Shown: positions 1 to 8,277, counted from the stretch's first letter. The stretch is 41,457 nucleotides of DNA from Lentisphaeria bacterium (GCA_022768375.1 JALEMG010000004.1:1-41457), one strand, 5' to 3'. Numbers and translations: made by a program. The notes: generated by a model not told the origin, from the letters alone.

Positions 1-545
1 ACCTGAATGACGTCCACTTCGTCGAAAAATTCCAACTGGGAGAGGTCCATGATCTCGGTCACGATCGGCAGTCCGGAGGCTTTTTTCGCTTCCAGCAGCA
101 GCCGGATGCCCTCCTCGCGCAGCCCCTGAAACGCATAGGGGCTGGTGCGGGGTTTGAACGCCCCGCCCCGCAGCAGTTTGGCCCCCGAAGCCTTGACGCT
201 CTGCGCGATGGCGACGATCTGCTCCTCGCTCTCCACCGAACACGGCCCGGCGATCACCGTCAGCGTCCCCCCGCCGATGACGGCATCCCCCACCCGGATC
301 TCCGTGTCCAGCGGATGAAATTTGCGGTTCGCGTTTTTGAACGGCTCCTGCACCCGCTTGACGTCCTCCACGATCTCCATCTGGAGCAGCAGTCCGATGT
401 CGATTTTCGCCGTGTCGCCCACCAGTCCGAGAATCGTCTGATGCGCTCCGTGCGTGATGTGGGGCGTCACGCCCTGCGCCGCGATCCACGCCAGCAGGTT
501 ATCCAACTGCCGCTGTTCGGGATTTTCCTTGAGAATGACTACCAT
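1..545 (-). CDS. aroF: 3-deoxy-7-phosphoheptulonate (DAHP) synthase, partial (3' end outside window)
   Basis: Catalyses condensation of phosphoenolpyruvate and erythrose 4-phosphate to DAHP, the first step of the shikimate pathway, in the cytoplasm. The visible 181 residues start MVVILKENPEQRQLDNLLAW, a small N-terminal ferredoxin-like regulatory region as in the AroF/AroA(I-beta) type. The catalytic barrel follows with the hallmark stretches TVIAGPCSVESEEQ and GGAFKPRTSPYAFQG, which hold PEP-binding residues. The start is the ATG complementary to 543-545, preceded by a GGGAGG ribosome binding site. The gene runs off the left edge, so its C-terminus and downstream partners are unseen. Upstream lies a complete amino-acid attenuator (leader peptide 662-751, terminator 593-633), so expression is probably tuned to charged tRNA-Phe. 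The family is clear; the isozyme letter is a convention. Confidence 0.93.
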   Translation of the reverse strand, partial: MVVILKENPEQRQLDNLLAWIAAQGVTPHITHGAHQTILGLVGDTAKIDIGLLLQMEIVEDVKRVQEPFKNANRKFHPLDTEIRVGDAVIGGGTLTVIAGPCSVESEEQIVAIAQSVKASGAKLLRGGAFKPRTSPYAFQGLREEGIRLLLEAKKASGLPIVTEIMDLSQLEFFDEVDVIQ

Positions 546-592
546 GATATGTCCTCCCTGATGATGTTTCGCATAAACCGTTTACCGAAGAT

Positions 593-633
593 ACACAAAA
601 GGCCCCGCGAACGACGATGCCGTCTGCGGGGCC
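593..633 (-). terminator. Intrinsic terminator of the aroF attenuator
   Basis: Read on the minus strand, GGCCCCGC (633-626) pairs perfectly with GCGGGGCC (608-601). An inner GACG/CGTC stem with a GCAT loop lies inside, and TTTTGTGT follows. It sits between the leader peptide and the aroF start, so it is the 3:4 terminator of an attenuator. The 5' arm can instead pair with the GC-rich segment 685-697 inside the leader ORF. Confidence 0.85.
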
Positions 634-661
634 GTGGAATGATCCGTCCTGCCGCCGTCGG

Positions 662-751
662 TCATGAAATCACGACGCCGGACACCCCGCCCCGCCGAAC
701 GTACCGGCGGGCGAAACTGAAACTAAATCGGATGCGGGCGAACGATTTCAT
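662..751 (-). CDS. Phe-rich leader peptide of the aroF attenuator (29 aa)
   Basis: A 29-codon ORF starts at the ATG complementary to 749-751, with an AGGA ribosome binding site 7-8 nt upstream, and ends at TGA (662-664). It begins MKSFARIRFSFSFARRY: four Phe codons within codons 4-13 (TTC, TTT, TTC, TTC) and a Tyr at 17. Immediately after the last Phe codon lies RNA segment 1 (713-704, CGCCCGCCGG). It can pair with segment 2 (697-685, CGGCGGGGCGGGG), which in turn can pair with segment 3 (633-626), the 5' arm of the terminator. A ribosome stalled at the Phe codons would cover segment 1, free 2 to pair with 3, and prevent termination. This is the classic attenuation layout of pheA and trp. The peptide itself probably has no function. 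Confidence 0.8.
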   Translation of the reverse strand: MKSFARIRFSFSFARRYVRRGGVSGVVIS

Positions 752-782
752 TTTTTTTCCTGATCCTTTCAATCCTGCAACT

Positions 783-811
783 AATATACACCGCGCCCGG
801 CGGCTTTGCAA
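783..811 (-). promoter_or_regulatory. Promoter of the aroF leader transcript
   Basis: On the minus strand TTGCAA (811-806), 17 bp, TATATT (788-783). The predicted start lies about 25 nt upstream of the leader-peptide ATG. It uses the same TATATT -10 as most promoters in this window. Confidence 0.75.
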
Positions 812-875
812 CCCGCGGAGAAAAAGAAAACCCGTTTTTTGCCCCCCGTCCGCCGAAATTCCCCTTTCCGCGAGA

Positions 876-948
876 TAGTAAAAACAGGACGGCCATGCTA
901 TATTATAAGGGAGAGGCGCCGCTTTCGTTGAAAAAAAGGGGAGCGGCG
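876..948 (+). promoter_or_regulatory. Putative promoter and 5'-leader hairpin of the ADP-ribosylglycohydrolase gene
   Basis: A TATATT -10 lies at 899-904, with a poor -35 match (TAGTAA, 876-881) at 17 bp. The leader then holds a hairpin with a 7-bp stem (CGCCGCT 917-923 with AGCGGCG 942-948) and a purine-rich loop. The function of the hairpin is unknown. Confidence 0.45.
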
Positions 949-980
949 GAGAGTTCGATCATTTTTGACGAAAGGCGAGT

Positions 981-2480
981 ATGGAGCGGAAATTTTTTGC
1001 GGACAAGGTACGCGCCGGGTGGTTCGGCAAGTGTCTGGCCGGTGCGGTGGGCATGCCCTACGAGGGGGTGCCGTTCGCGTTGAATCTGACGGAAAAAGAC
1101 CTCAGAGCGGTCAACGTTCCCAACGACGATCTGGAACTGCAGTTGGTCTGGCTGGAAGCGCTGGAACGCCGCGGCACGGCGCTCTCCTGCCGGGACCTCG
1201 GCGACATCTGGAAGCGGCGCATCCCCCACGGCTGTGACGAATACAGCATCGCCATCTACAATCTTCAGCACCGACTGACGCCCCCCGCCACCGGATATTA
1301 CAACAATTACTTCGCCGACGGCATGGGCGCGGCCATCCGGTCGGAGATCTGGGCGCTGGTCTTTGCCGGACGTCCCGACGCCGCCGCGTACTTCGCCCGG
1401 CAGGACGCGGAGGTCGATCACTGGGGCGACGGCGTGCGCGCGGAGTGCTTCATGGCCATGGCCGAAGCCCACGCCTGCGTTCATTCCGACATCGAAGCCG
1501 CGGTGCGTTTCGCGCTGAAGCGCACCGCGCCGGAGAGCCGGCTGTACCGGACGCTGTCGGAGGTGCTGGCGCTGTACGACCGGGGAACGGACGACGAATC
1601 CGCCCGCCGGGAGATCATGCTCACGTTGCAGAACCACCCGAATTTCACCGACTGCGTCATGAATCTCGCTTTTGTCATGGACGCGCTGCTGCGGGGCGGC
1701 GGCGATTTCCGTAAAACCATTCTGCGGGTGGTCAACTTCGGACGGGACACCGACTGCACCGCCGCCAGTTGCGGCGCGTTCCTCGGCATCGCCCGGGGCA
1801 TGGCGGCATTTCCGGAGCAGTACCGTTCCGCCGTGGCGGACGAAATGGCGCTGAGCGATTTCGTGCTGGACATCCCGGGGGTGCCCCGTACCATTTCCGA
1901 ACTCACCGCCCGCACGGTCGATCTTCACGACCGGCTGTTCCCGCAACTGGCGGCGGCGGAATATCCGGCGTACACCCCCTATCGTCCCGCGCCGGACCTG
2001 CCCGTGCTCTACACCGCGAAGTGGCTCATTCTCGACGGGGAAAACGCGGATGCCGCCGCCGTGGAAGCCGCCCTGCGCGCCGAAGGCCGGTGCCCGGAGC
2101 CGTACCGGGCGGATATCGTCACATTTCATTCGCCGTACCTTGACCTGAGCCGGTTCGCCGGGACCGCCCATCTGCATCTGTTCTGCTTCCTTGAGGCGGG
2201 CGATCTGCCGGAAGACACGGTCTTCATGGCCACCGCCGATGTCGGTCTGCGGGTGCATCTGGACGGGAAACTCATTCTGAACAACCACTCCCGGCACAAA
2301 ATGCTTCCGGCGTTTCACCGGGTGCAGGGCGGCGCGGCATTTGCCCTGCCGCTGCGGCCGGGGCGGCGATATCTGCTCCATCTGGAACTTTTTCACTGTT
2401 CCGCCGATTGCAAGGCCTGCGTCATGCTGGGCAACTCCTGCAACGACATCCTCGACGGTTATACCCTCGGCATGGCCTGA
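981..2480 (+). CDS. ADP-ribosylglycohydrolase family protein with C-terminal beta-sandwich-like domain
   Basis: 499 residues. The N-terminal two thirds match the ADP-ribosylglycohydrolase (DraG/ARH) fold, all-helical enzymes that use two Mg2+ ions to hydrolyse ADP-ribose linkages. Visible are the N-terminal AGAVGMPYEG motif, an acidic motif PNDDLELQ where the family usually has T/S-DD-T/S, a central DHWGDGVRAECF, and the C-terminal metal motif GRDTDCTAASCGAFLG. Residues from about 330 onward form an extra domain (for example TADVGLRVHLDGKLILNNH) that looks like a PA14/galactose-binding beta-sandwich as found on PVC carbohydrate enzymes. There is no signal peptide, so the protein is probably cytoplasmic. 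The start has a GAAAGG ribosome binding site. It is monocistronic. The substrate may be a nucleoside or sugar derivative rather than ADP-ribosyl-protein; that cannot be decided from the sequence. Confidence 0.82.
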   Translation: MERKFFADKVRAGWFGKCLAGAVGMPYEGVPFALNLTEKDLRAVNVPNDDLELQLVWLEALERRGTALSCRDLGDIWKRRIPHGCDEYSIAIYNLQHRLTPPATGYYNNYFADGMGAAIRSEIWALVFAGRPDAAAYFARQDAEVDHWGDGVRAECFMAMAEAHACVHSDIEAAVRFALKRTAPESRLYRTLSEVLALYDRGTDDESARREIMLTLQNHPNFTDCVMNLAFVMDALLRGGGDFRKTILRVVNFGRDTDCTAASCGAFLGIARGMAAFPEQYRSAVADEMALSDFVLDIPGVPRTISELTARTVDLHDRLFPQLAAAEYPAYTPYRPAPDLPVLYTAKWLILDGENADAAAVEAALRAEGRCPEPYRADIVTFHSPYLDLSRFAGTAHLHLFCFLEAGDLPEDTVFMATADVGLRVHLDGKLILNNHSRHKMLPAFHRVQGGAAFALPLRPGRRYLLHLELFHCSADCKACVMLGNSCNDILDGYTLGMA

Positions 2481-2498
2481 CCTGCCTGACCCGGTGAC

Positions 2499-2529
2499 AA
2501 AAAAACGCCCGGAACCGAAATTCCGGGCG
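2499..2529 (-). terminator. Strong minus-strand intrinsic terminator
   Basis: CGCCCGGAA (2506-2514) pairs perfectly with TTCCGGGCG (2521-2529), a 9-bp stem. In the minus direction it is followed by seven T (complement of 2499-2505). In the plus direction no T-run follows. No minus-strand protein gene lies upstream of it, so it most likely ends the non-coding transcript proposed at 2499-2812. Confidence 0.75.
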
Positions 2530-2812
2530 GAGAAGTTCCGGATTGGCGATTTTCGATTTGTGTGTGAGATTCCCGAATATAACGATACTGCTCAAAGCGA
2601 TCCCGTCTTTCCATCAATCATTTTAGATTTCCGTTTCATCATGGGAGCAACGGCAGCCACGCTGTACAAGAGATCGCCGGGCATGTACCCGGCGCCCCGA
2701 CGGTCTCCTTCCCCGGCGGGAGCAAAAAAAGGGGAAACGTTTCTTCCCGGTGTCGAAAATCTCCGGTTTCGGGGATATATTAACCGCGAACCGGCGGGTT
2801 GATTTTTTCCGC
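2499..2812 (-). ncRNA. Candidate small non-coding RNA of unknown family
   Basis: The 380-bp space between two plus-strand genes has, on the minus strand, a good promoter (TTGTCG-17-TATAAT, 2847-2819) and a perfect terminator about 310 nt downstream, but no convincing ORF. The segment folds: for example a 7-bp CGCCGGG/CCCGGCG hairpin with loop TACATG (around 2678-2697), enclosed by a GAGATCG/CGGTCTC pairing, and a GGAAACGTTTC dyad near 2732-2742. I do not recognise SRP RNA, tmRNA, RNase P or a known riboswitch. A structured 6S-like or lineage-specific RNA is possible. The call rests on promoter, terminator and lack of coding potential. Confidence 0.4.
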
Positions 2813-2826
2813 CGTCCGATTATATT
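2801..2826 (+). promoter_or_regulatory. Promoter of the mscS-methyltransferase operon
   Basis: TTGATT, about 16 bp, TATATT (2821-2826), 37 nt upstream of the mscS start. It overlaps the minus-strand promoter of the candidate ncRNA, so the two transcripts probably interfere. Confidence 0.55.
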
Positions 2827-2847
2827 GACGGCAAAGAGTCCCGACAA
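2819..2847 (-). promoter_or_regulatory. Minus-strand promoter of candidate ncRNA
   Basis: On the minus strand TTGTCG (2847-2842), 17 bp, TATAAT (2824-2819). It points away from mscS, toward the terminator at 2499-2529. Confidence 0.5.
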
Positions 2848-2862
2848 CGAAAGGAACGGTAT

Positions 2863-3906
2863 ATGAGAATGGCGTGGATCGACACGCTGACGGCATGGAC
2901 GCTGATCGCGCTGATCGCGCTGATCCTGTGGCGAGTCGGGCGTCACCTGCTGAGTTGGGCGGCCCGCCGTCGGGGAACGGGGTGGCAACTGCAGTTGGCG
3001 GATGTGTTTCTGCCGCCGCTGGTGAGCTTCGCGGCGATCCGGGCGGCGCAACTGGCCGCGTCTCCGTTGTTCCGGGAGTGTCTGCCGGAGTGGGAAAACC
3101 TCGGGCTGAAGACCTTCGCTTCTCTGGAAGCGGCCGTCATCGGCTGGGGCGCGCTGCGGATCGCCGACCGGCTCGACCGGAATCTCCGGCAGTTGTCCCG
3201 CCACGGGCACGGCGCGCTGGATTCCCTGACTTCGGGGATGCCGATCCGGGTGCTGAAAATCGCCATCGCGCTGGCGACGGCGCTGTTCATCGGGCAGCGC
3301 ATTTTCGACTTCAACATCACCGCGCTTCTGGCCAGCGCCGGAGTGGTCGGCCTCGCGGTGGCGCTGGCGGCCAAAGACACGGTTTCCAATTTTTTCGGTT
3401 CGCTCATCATCCTCGCCGACACCCCGTTCAGGATCGGGGACCGCATCGAATGCGGCAAGGTCTGCGGCATTGTGCGGAGCGTCGGCGTGCGCAGCAGCCG
3501 GATCGTCACCGACGACGAATCCGTCTGCATCATTCCCAACAGCATGCTGACCGGCGCGGTGGTGTTTCAGCGCAACCTCCGGGGGCATCTGAAGCGGATC
3601 ATCGACCTGGCGCTGACCTACGACACCACGGCGGAACAGATGGAACAGGCAATGAAAATTCTGCACGGGATCATGGACAACTTTCACGGGCCGGACCGAC
3701 CGGGCTTCGAGCCGCGCATTTTCTTTTCGGAACTCGGAACATACTCCCTCAACCTCCGGGCGATCCTGTTTTTCAAAACGGAGTCGTTCGCGGAGGAGGA
3801 AGCGCTGCTGAGCGAACTGAATTTCGCCATTCTCCGGCAGTTCAACGCCGCCGGACTGAAGTTCGCCTACCCGACCCAGACGCTTCAGGTGGAACATCCG
3901 GCATGA
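2863..3906 (+). CDS. mscS: MscS-family small-conductance mechanosensitive channel
   Basis: 347 residues, inner membrane. Channels of this family open under membrane tension to release solutes during hypo-osmotic shock. N-terminal hydrophobic segments (about 8-25, 45-60, 110-130) lead into the pore-lining helix and MscS beta domain: LLASAGVVGLAVALAAKDTV, then FGSLIILADTPFRIGDRIE and the VRSVGVRSSRIVTDDESVCIIPNS strand, with the C-terminal alpha/beta region after about residue 245. The glycine/alanine-rich pore helix is the family signature. The start ATG has an AAGGA ribosome binding site. The stop overlaps the start of the next gene (ATGA at 3903-3906), which implies translational coupling to a DNA methyltransferase; the functional reason is not apparent. 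Confidence 0.92.
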   Translation: MRMAWIDTLTAWTLIALIALILWRVGRHLLSWAARRRGTGWQLQLADVFLPPLVSFAAIRAAQLAASPLFRECLPEWENLGLKTFASLEAAVIGWGALRIADRLDRNLRQLSRHGHGALDSLTSGMPIRVLKIAIALATALFIGQRIFDFNITALLASAGVVGLAVALAAKDTVSNFFGSLIILADTPFRIGDRIECGKVCGIVRSVGVRSSRIVTDDESVCIIPNSMLTGAVVFQRNLRGHLKRIIDLALTYDTTAEQMEQAMKILHGIMDNFHGPDRPGFEPRIFFSELGTYSLNLRAILFFKTESFAEEEALLSELNFAILRQFNAAGLKFAYPTQTLQVEHPA

Positions 3907-4826
3907 GCAGTCCGCGCAACCGCACCATCCGCACCCCGCTGGAGGCGGGCCGGGAGTATCTCGCCCGTTGTCTGAACCTCCCGGAGACGCCGCTGGGCCC
4001 GGAGGACGCGCGGGACAGAATCATCTGCGGCGATCTTTTCGCCGCGGCGCCGAAACTGCCGGAGCGATCGGTGGATCTGCTGATCGCGGACCCGCCCTAC
4101 AACCTGACGAAATCTTTCAACGGCAGCGTATTTCACTGCCGCGACACGGCGGAGTACGAGGCGTACACCCGGACTTGGCTTTCCGCCGTGCGCCCGCTGC
4201 TCAAGGAGACCGCCAGCATCTACGTCTGCTGCGACTGGACCAGTTCTCCGGCGGTGGCGCGGGTGCTGGGGGAGTTCTTTCCGGTGCGCAACCGGATCAC
4301 CTGGCAGCGGGAGAAAGGCCGGGGAGCCGGAGCCAACTGGAAAAATTCCGCCGAGGACATCTATTTCGCCACCGCGGGCAAACGTTACACCTTTCATCTG
4401 GATGCGGTGAAAATCCGCCGCCGGGTCGTCGCGCCCTACCGGGAAGCCGGAGTGCCCAAAGACTGGCGTGAAACGGCGGCGGGGAAGTTCCGGGACAGTT
4501 GTCCGGGAAACTTCTGGGATGATATCACCATCCCCTTCTGGTCGATGCCGGAAAACACCGGCCACCCGACCCAGAAACCGGAAAAACTCCTGGCAAAACT
4601 GATTCTGGCCAGTTCCGATCCGGGAGATCTGGTGTTCGATCCTTTCGCCGGTTCGGGAAGCACGGCGGTGACGGCGAAAAAACTTCACCGCCGCTTTCTC
4701 GCCGTGGAGATCGACCCGCAGTACTGCGTCTGGGCCCAGCAGCGGCTGGAGCAGGCGGAACTCCACCCGGAGATCCAGGGATACCGCGACGGCATTTTCT
4801 ACGAACGCAACAGCGCGCCCCGGTGA
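3903..4826 (+). CDS. DNA (adenine-N6 or cytosine-N4) methyltransferase, beta class, orphan
   Basis: 307 residues. Motif IV DPPY (63-66, in LLIADPPYNLTKSFNG) precedes the target-recognition region, and the SAM-binding motif I FDPFAGSG (245-252) is C-terminal, followed by EIDPQYC. This IV-TRD-I order defines the beta class (CcrM, M.HinfI, DpnA). The enzyme transfers a methyl group from S-adenosylmethionine to a base in a specific DNA sequence. No endonuclease gene is adjacent, so it appears to be a solitary methyltransferase with a possible epigenetic or replication-linked role. It is translationally coupled to mscS. Target sequence cannot be read from the protein. Confidence 0.88.
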   Translation: MSSPRNRTIRTPLEAGREYLARCLNLPETPLGPEDARDRIICGDLFAAAPKLPERSVDLLIADPPYNLTKSFNGSVFHCRDTAEYEAYTRTWLSAVRPLLKETASIYVCCDWTSSPAVARVLGEFFPVRNRITWQREKGRGAGANWKNSAEDIYFATAGKRYTFHLDAVKIRRRVVAPYREAGVPKDWRETAAGKFRDSCPGNFWDDITIPFWSMPENTGHPTQKPEKLLAKLILASSDPGDLVFDPFAGSGSTAVTAKKLHRRFLAVEIDPQYCVWAQQRLEQAELHPEIQGYRDGIFYERNSAPR

Positions 4827-4848
4827 AACGGCGCGGGCCGGGCCGGAT

Positions 4849-5844
4849 CTATTGCACCCCGGAAGCGAGCGCGGCGGCGATTTCGGGCAGGATCAGCGCC
4901 TCCACCGCGGAAAAATCCGGCACCTCAAGGGTGCATCCGGCGGCCATTTCGTGACCGCCGCCGCCGAATTTGCGGGCGATGGGACCGACCGGGCAGCGGC
5001 GGTCCTTGCTTCGGAGCGAAACCCGGAAGCCGTCGGGCCGCCGGTGGGAGAGCATGGCGATGACCGCGCCGCCGACGCTCCGGGCGATGTCGATCAGCCC
5101 CTCGTCCTCTTTCGGATTGAAGTCGTACTTGCGCATCAACTCCTCCGGGACGAAAATGTACGCGAACTTCCCGCCGCAGGCGACGGTCAGATGGCGCTGG
5201 ACCAGTTCGGCCTCGAACTGCAACTGCCGCAGGGGTTTGTTGAAAAACAGCGCGTTGGTGATCGTTTCCACTTCCGCGCCGTGATCGGCCATCGCCGCCG
5301 CCGTGCGCAGGGCGCGTCCGTCGGCGTTGGAGAAGCAGAAACACCCGGTGTCGGTCATCATCCCGGCCAGCAGCAGTGTGGCGCATTCCGGGGAGATCAC
5401 GCCGCCGGCGCTCAGCAGAATCTCCGCCACGAGAGTGCAGGTGCTGGCCGCACTGCCGTCGATCCACGCGGCGGTGATGTCCAGCGAATTGCCCCGGTGG
5501 TGGTCGATGTTGACCGGACGGGGGTGCCGCCGGAGCAGTTCCGGCGTCAGTTCCGGACCGCATCCCAGCCGTTCGGGATTGGCGCAGTCCAGCGAAACGA
5601 CGAGGTCGAACCGGCCCAGTTCCTCCGGGGTGACGGCGGCAAGACCGTCCCGGCACAATGTCGTATAACGCTCCGGCAGCGGCCCGGGGACCAGCACCTC
5701 GGCCGTGGCTCCGTTGTCCCGGAAGTACCGCCGCAGTCCGAAGGAACTGCCCAGCGCGTCGCCGTCCGGCCGCAGATGGGTCATGATCAGCGCCCGATGT
5801 GCGGAACGGAATGCTCCGGCGATCTGTTCCGGAACCGCGCTCAC
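4849..5844 (-). CDS. nrnA: DHH/DHHA1 phosphoesterase, NrnA-like (oligoribonuclease / pAp phosphatase)
   Basis: 331 residues, cytoplasmic. The DHH domain carries THLRPDGDALGSS (metal ligands H, D, D), SLDCANPERLG and the signature NIDHHRGN. The C-terminal DHHA1 domain ends in GGGGHEMAAGC, the substrate-binding loop. Family members degrade short RNA oligomers to mononucleotides and dephosphorylate 3'-phosphoadenosine 5'-phosphate. Its ATG overlaps the rbfA stop (5841-5844), and it is the last gene of the nusA-infB-rbfA-nrnA operon, an arrangement known from many bacteria. Its end converges on the methyltransferase gene with a 22-bp gap. Confidence 0.92.
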   Translation of the reverse strand: MSAVPEQIAGAFRSAHRALIMTHLRPDGDALGSSFGLRRYFRDNGATAEVLVPGPLPERYTTLCRDGLAAVTPEELGRFDLVVSLDCANPERLGCGPELTPELLRRHPRPVNIDHHRGNSLDITAAWIDGSAASTCTLVAEILLSAGGVISPECATLLLAGMMTDTGCFCFSNADGRALRTAAAMADHGAEVETITNALFFNKPLRQLQFEAELVQRHLTVACGGKFAYIFVPEELMRKYDFNPKEDEGLIDIARSVGGAVIAMLSHRRPDGFRVSLRSKDRRCPVGPIARKFGGGGHEMAAGCTLEVPDFSAVEALILPEIAAALASGVQ

Positions 5845-6194
5845 GACTCCGGGTCCCCGTTCAGCAGTTCCAGCACCCGGTCGCCCATCTCCAGCCGCCG
5901 GTCCGGTTTGAAACTCAGCACCGGGGTATGCTTGAAGCCCAGCGTGCGGGCCAGATGCTTCTGAAAATCGACCCGACGGGCGCCGAGCATGCGGAAGACC
6001 TCCGCCCGGTCGCCGGGAGCGCCGCCGAAAATACTGATGCCCACCGCCGCGCTGCGCAAATCCACGCTGGCGGAAACTTCCGTCACCGAGATCAGCATAT
6101 TGGGCGCCGGCGGCGTCATCCGCTCCAGCAGTCCCGCCAGTTCCCGTTTGAGCAATTCATTGACCCGGGTCAGCCGGTCGCACCGTTCCGCCAT
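5841..6194 (-). CDS. rbfA: Ribosome-binding factor A
   Basis: 117 residues. A KH-fold protein that binds the 30S subunit during late 16S rRNA maturation. Typical family segments are RVNELLKRELAGLL at the N-terminus, ISVTEVSASVDLRSA in the middle and the C-terminal region ARTLGFKHTPVLSFKPD, the RbfA equivalent of the R-x-P-x-L-x-F-x-x-D pattern. Its start shares one base with the infB stop (TGATG) and its stop overlaps the nrnA start, so the three genes are translationally linked. Confidence 0.92.
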   Translation of the reverse strand: MAERCDRLTRVNELLKRELAGLLERMTPPAPNMLISVTEVSASVDLRSAAVGISIFGGAPGDRAEVFRMLGARRVDFQKHLARTLGFKHTPVLSFKPDRRLEMGDRVLELLNGDPES

Positions 6195-8257
6195 CAGAGG
6201 GTCGCCTTCTTGAATTCGATCTCGTAGGCCTCGATCTCGTCACCCTCGACGAAATCCGCGAAGTTGTCCAGCCGGATGCCGCACTCCAGTCCCGCCTTGA
6301 CCTCCCGCACATCGTCGCGGAAGTGCCGGAGACTGACCACTTCCCCGTTGTAAATGAGTTCGCGGTTGCGTCGGACCCGGGCTTTGGAACCGACCCGGAC
6401 GCTGCCGCTCTCCACGCGGCAGCCGCAAATTTTCGGGCCTTTGCTCAACTCGAAAATCTGCAAAATGCGGGCCTGCCCGGTGACTTTTTCCTTGCGTTCA
6501 GGCTCCAGCCGGCCCGCCAGCGCGTCGGTGATATCCTCCAGCAGTTCGTAGATGATGCTGTACAGCCGGATCTCCACGCCCTGCTTTTTGGCAAGGTCGT
6601 TCACACCGGGGTTGACCCGCACATGGAACCCCACCACCAGCGACTTGGTCGCGGCGGCAAGGTCGATGTCGCTCTCGCTCACCGGACCGACGCCGTTGGC
6701 CACCACCACCGCCTTGATCTTGTCGTGTGGCAACTGCTCCAGCGACTGGGCGATGGCCTCGCCGGAACCGCGGACATCGGATTTGATGATGATGTTGAGC
6801 GTGTCGATCTCCTCTTTGTTCAGTTTGCTGAAAAGGTCCTCCGCCGAACTGATGGCGGACCCCGCCAGCGTCTCCTGCCGTTTGGCGGCGGTACGTTCGG
6901 CGGCGATCTGCCGGGCTTCCCGGTCCGAAGCGCAGGTCTCCAGATGGTCGCCCGCTTCGGGGATTCCGGAGAGCCCGACGATCTTGACCGGGAACCCGGG
7001 CGGCACGGACTTGACCCGCTCGCCCTTGTCGTTGATGAGACTGCGGATCTTGCCGTGATACTCGCCGCAGAGGGCGAAATCCCCGACTTTGAGAGTGCCG
7101 TTCTGCACCAGCACGTGCGCGGTGGGCCCGAGCCCCTGCTCCAACTGCGCCTCCAGCACCACGCCCTCGGCGGAGGCTTTGGGGTCGGCCTTGAGTTCCA
7201 GCATCTGAGCCTCCAGAAGGATCCGCTCCAGCAGGTCCGGGATGCCCGCGCCGGTCTTGGCGCTGACCCGGACGGTGCCGATGTCGCCGCCCCAGTCCTC
7301 GCTGGTCAGGCCGTTCTGCTGCATATTGAGCAGGACCTTGTCCGGATCGGCATCCGGCAGATCGATCTTGTTGATGGCCACGATGATGGGAACTTTGGCG
7401 CTGAGGGCGTGATTCATCGCTTCGATGGTCTGAGGCTTGAACCCCTCGGCGGCGGAAACCACCAGCACCACGATGTCGGTGCAGTTGGCGCCCCGGGCGC
7501 GCATCTTGGAAAAGGCCGCGTGGCCCGGAGTGTCGATGAAGGTGATGTCCTTGCCGTTGAATTTCACCGTGGACGCGCCGATGTGCTGGGTGATGGCCCC
7601 GGCTTCCCCGGCGGTGACGTTGGTGTGCCGGATTTTGTCCTGCAATGAAGTCTTGCCGTGGTCCACATGCCCCATGAATGTGACCACCGGCGGGCGCTCG
7701 CGCAACTGCACCGGATGAACGACCGGGGCTTTTTTCGCCGGAGGAGGCGCGGATTTCTCCGGCGCCGGCGCCGCGCCGAAGACCAGTTCCACTCCGCAGG
7801 CGGCGCAGATTTTTTTGGCGTTGGCGTTGCTGACGGCCTGATTGATCCCGGCCAGTTCGCCGAGTTTGATGAGTTCGGTGATGACCTCATTGGGCTTTTT
7901 GCCCAGCGCGGCGGCCAGGTCCTTGACCACCACGGGGGCGGGCAGGGTGATCTTCGCCGCCGCGGGCGCGCCGGCGCGGGCCTTTTTCTCCGGGCCGCGG
8001 GGCAACTCTTTCTCCGTCTGGGCCTTCCCCGGTTTGGCGCCCTTGCCGGATTTGCGGCCGCCCTTGGGCGCGGCGGCCGGTTCGTCCCGGTCGTAGAGGT
8101 CGCTGAAGTAGGACTCCACCAGTTCCACGGAATCCGGATCGATGACATCATCGACGGCGGAGATGGTCTCAAACCCCTGATCGTTGAGTTCGCGGATGAT
8201 GTCCCGGGCGGAGACACCGTATTTCTTGGCCAGACTTTTTACGGTCAAATCGCTCAT
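6194..8257 (-). CDS. infB: Translation initiation factor IF-2
   Basis: 687 residues. GTPase that places initiator fMet-tRNA on the 30S subunit and promotes subunit joining. An IF2_N module lies at the N-terminus ([20 protein letters not shown]), then a short Lys/Ala/Pro-rich linker (about 60-105) and a second IF2_N-like module (about 108-160). The G domain has G1 GHVDHGKT (196-203), G3 DTPGHAAF and G4 NKID. Domain II and the C-terminal fMet-tRNA binding domain follow ([20 protein letters not shown]). The linker is short compared with many bacterial IF-2 proteins, giving a compact protein. The ribosome binding site is GGAGGTGAAGC before the ATG; it starts 20 nt after nusA. Confidence 0.97.
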   Translation of the reverse strand: MSDLTVKSLAKKYGVSARDIIRELNDQGFETISAVDDVIDPDSVELVESYFSDLYDRDEPAAAPKGGRKSGKGAKPGKAQTEKELPRGPEKKARAGAPAAAKITLPAPVVVKDLAAALGKKPNEVITELIKLGELAGINQAVSNANAKKICAACGVELVFGAAPAPEKSAPPPAKKAPVVHPVQLRERPPVVTFMGHVDHGKTSLQDKIRHTNVTAGEAGAITQHIGASTVKFNGKDITFIDTPGHAAFSKMRARGANCTDIVVLVVSAAEGFKPQTIEAMNHALSAKVPIIVAINKIDLPDADPDKVLLNMQQNGLTSEDWGGDIGTVRVSAKTGAGIPDLLERILLEAQMLELKADPKASAEGVVLEAQLEQGLGPTAHVLVQNGTLKVGDFALCGEYHGKIRSLINDKGERVKSVPPGFPVKIVGLSGIPEAGDHLETCASDREARQIAAERTAAKRQETLAGSAISSAEDLFSKLNKEEIDTLNIIIKSDVRGSGEAIAQSLEQLPHDKIKAVVVANGVGPVSESDIDLAAATKSLVVGFHVRVNPGVNDLAKKQGVEIRLYSIIYELLEDITDALAGRLEPERKEKVTGQARILQIFELSKGPKICGCRVESGSVRVGSKARVRRNRELIYNGEVVSLRHFRDDVREVKAGLECGIRLDNFADFVEGDEIEAYEIEFKKATL

Positions 8258-8277
8258 GCTTCACCTCCGGGTCCGTC

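Noticed and set aside
903-2396. Long minus-strand open frame opposite the ADP-ribosylglycohydrolase gene
   Set aside because: Arg/Gly/His-rich translation with no domain, exactly antisense to a well-supported gene; an effect of GC-rich codons.
2540-2815. SRP RNA, tmRNA, RNase P RNA or a known riboswitch in the mscS upstream region
   Set aside because: None of their conserved core sequences is present on either strand; kept only as an unassigned ncRNA candidate.
6323-7648. 441-codon plus-strand open frame opposite infB
   Set aside because: Mirror of the IF-2 codon pattern; low-complexity composition.
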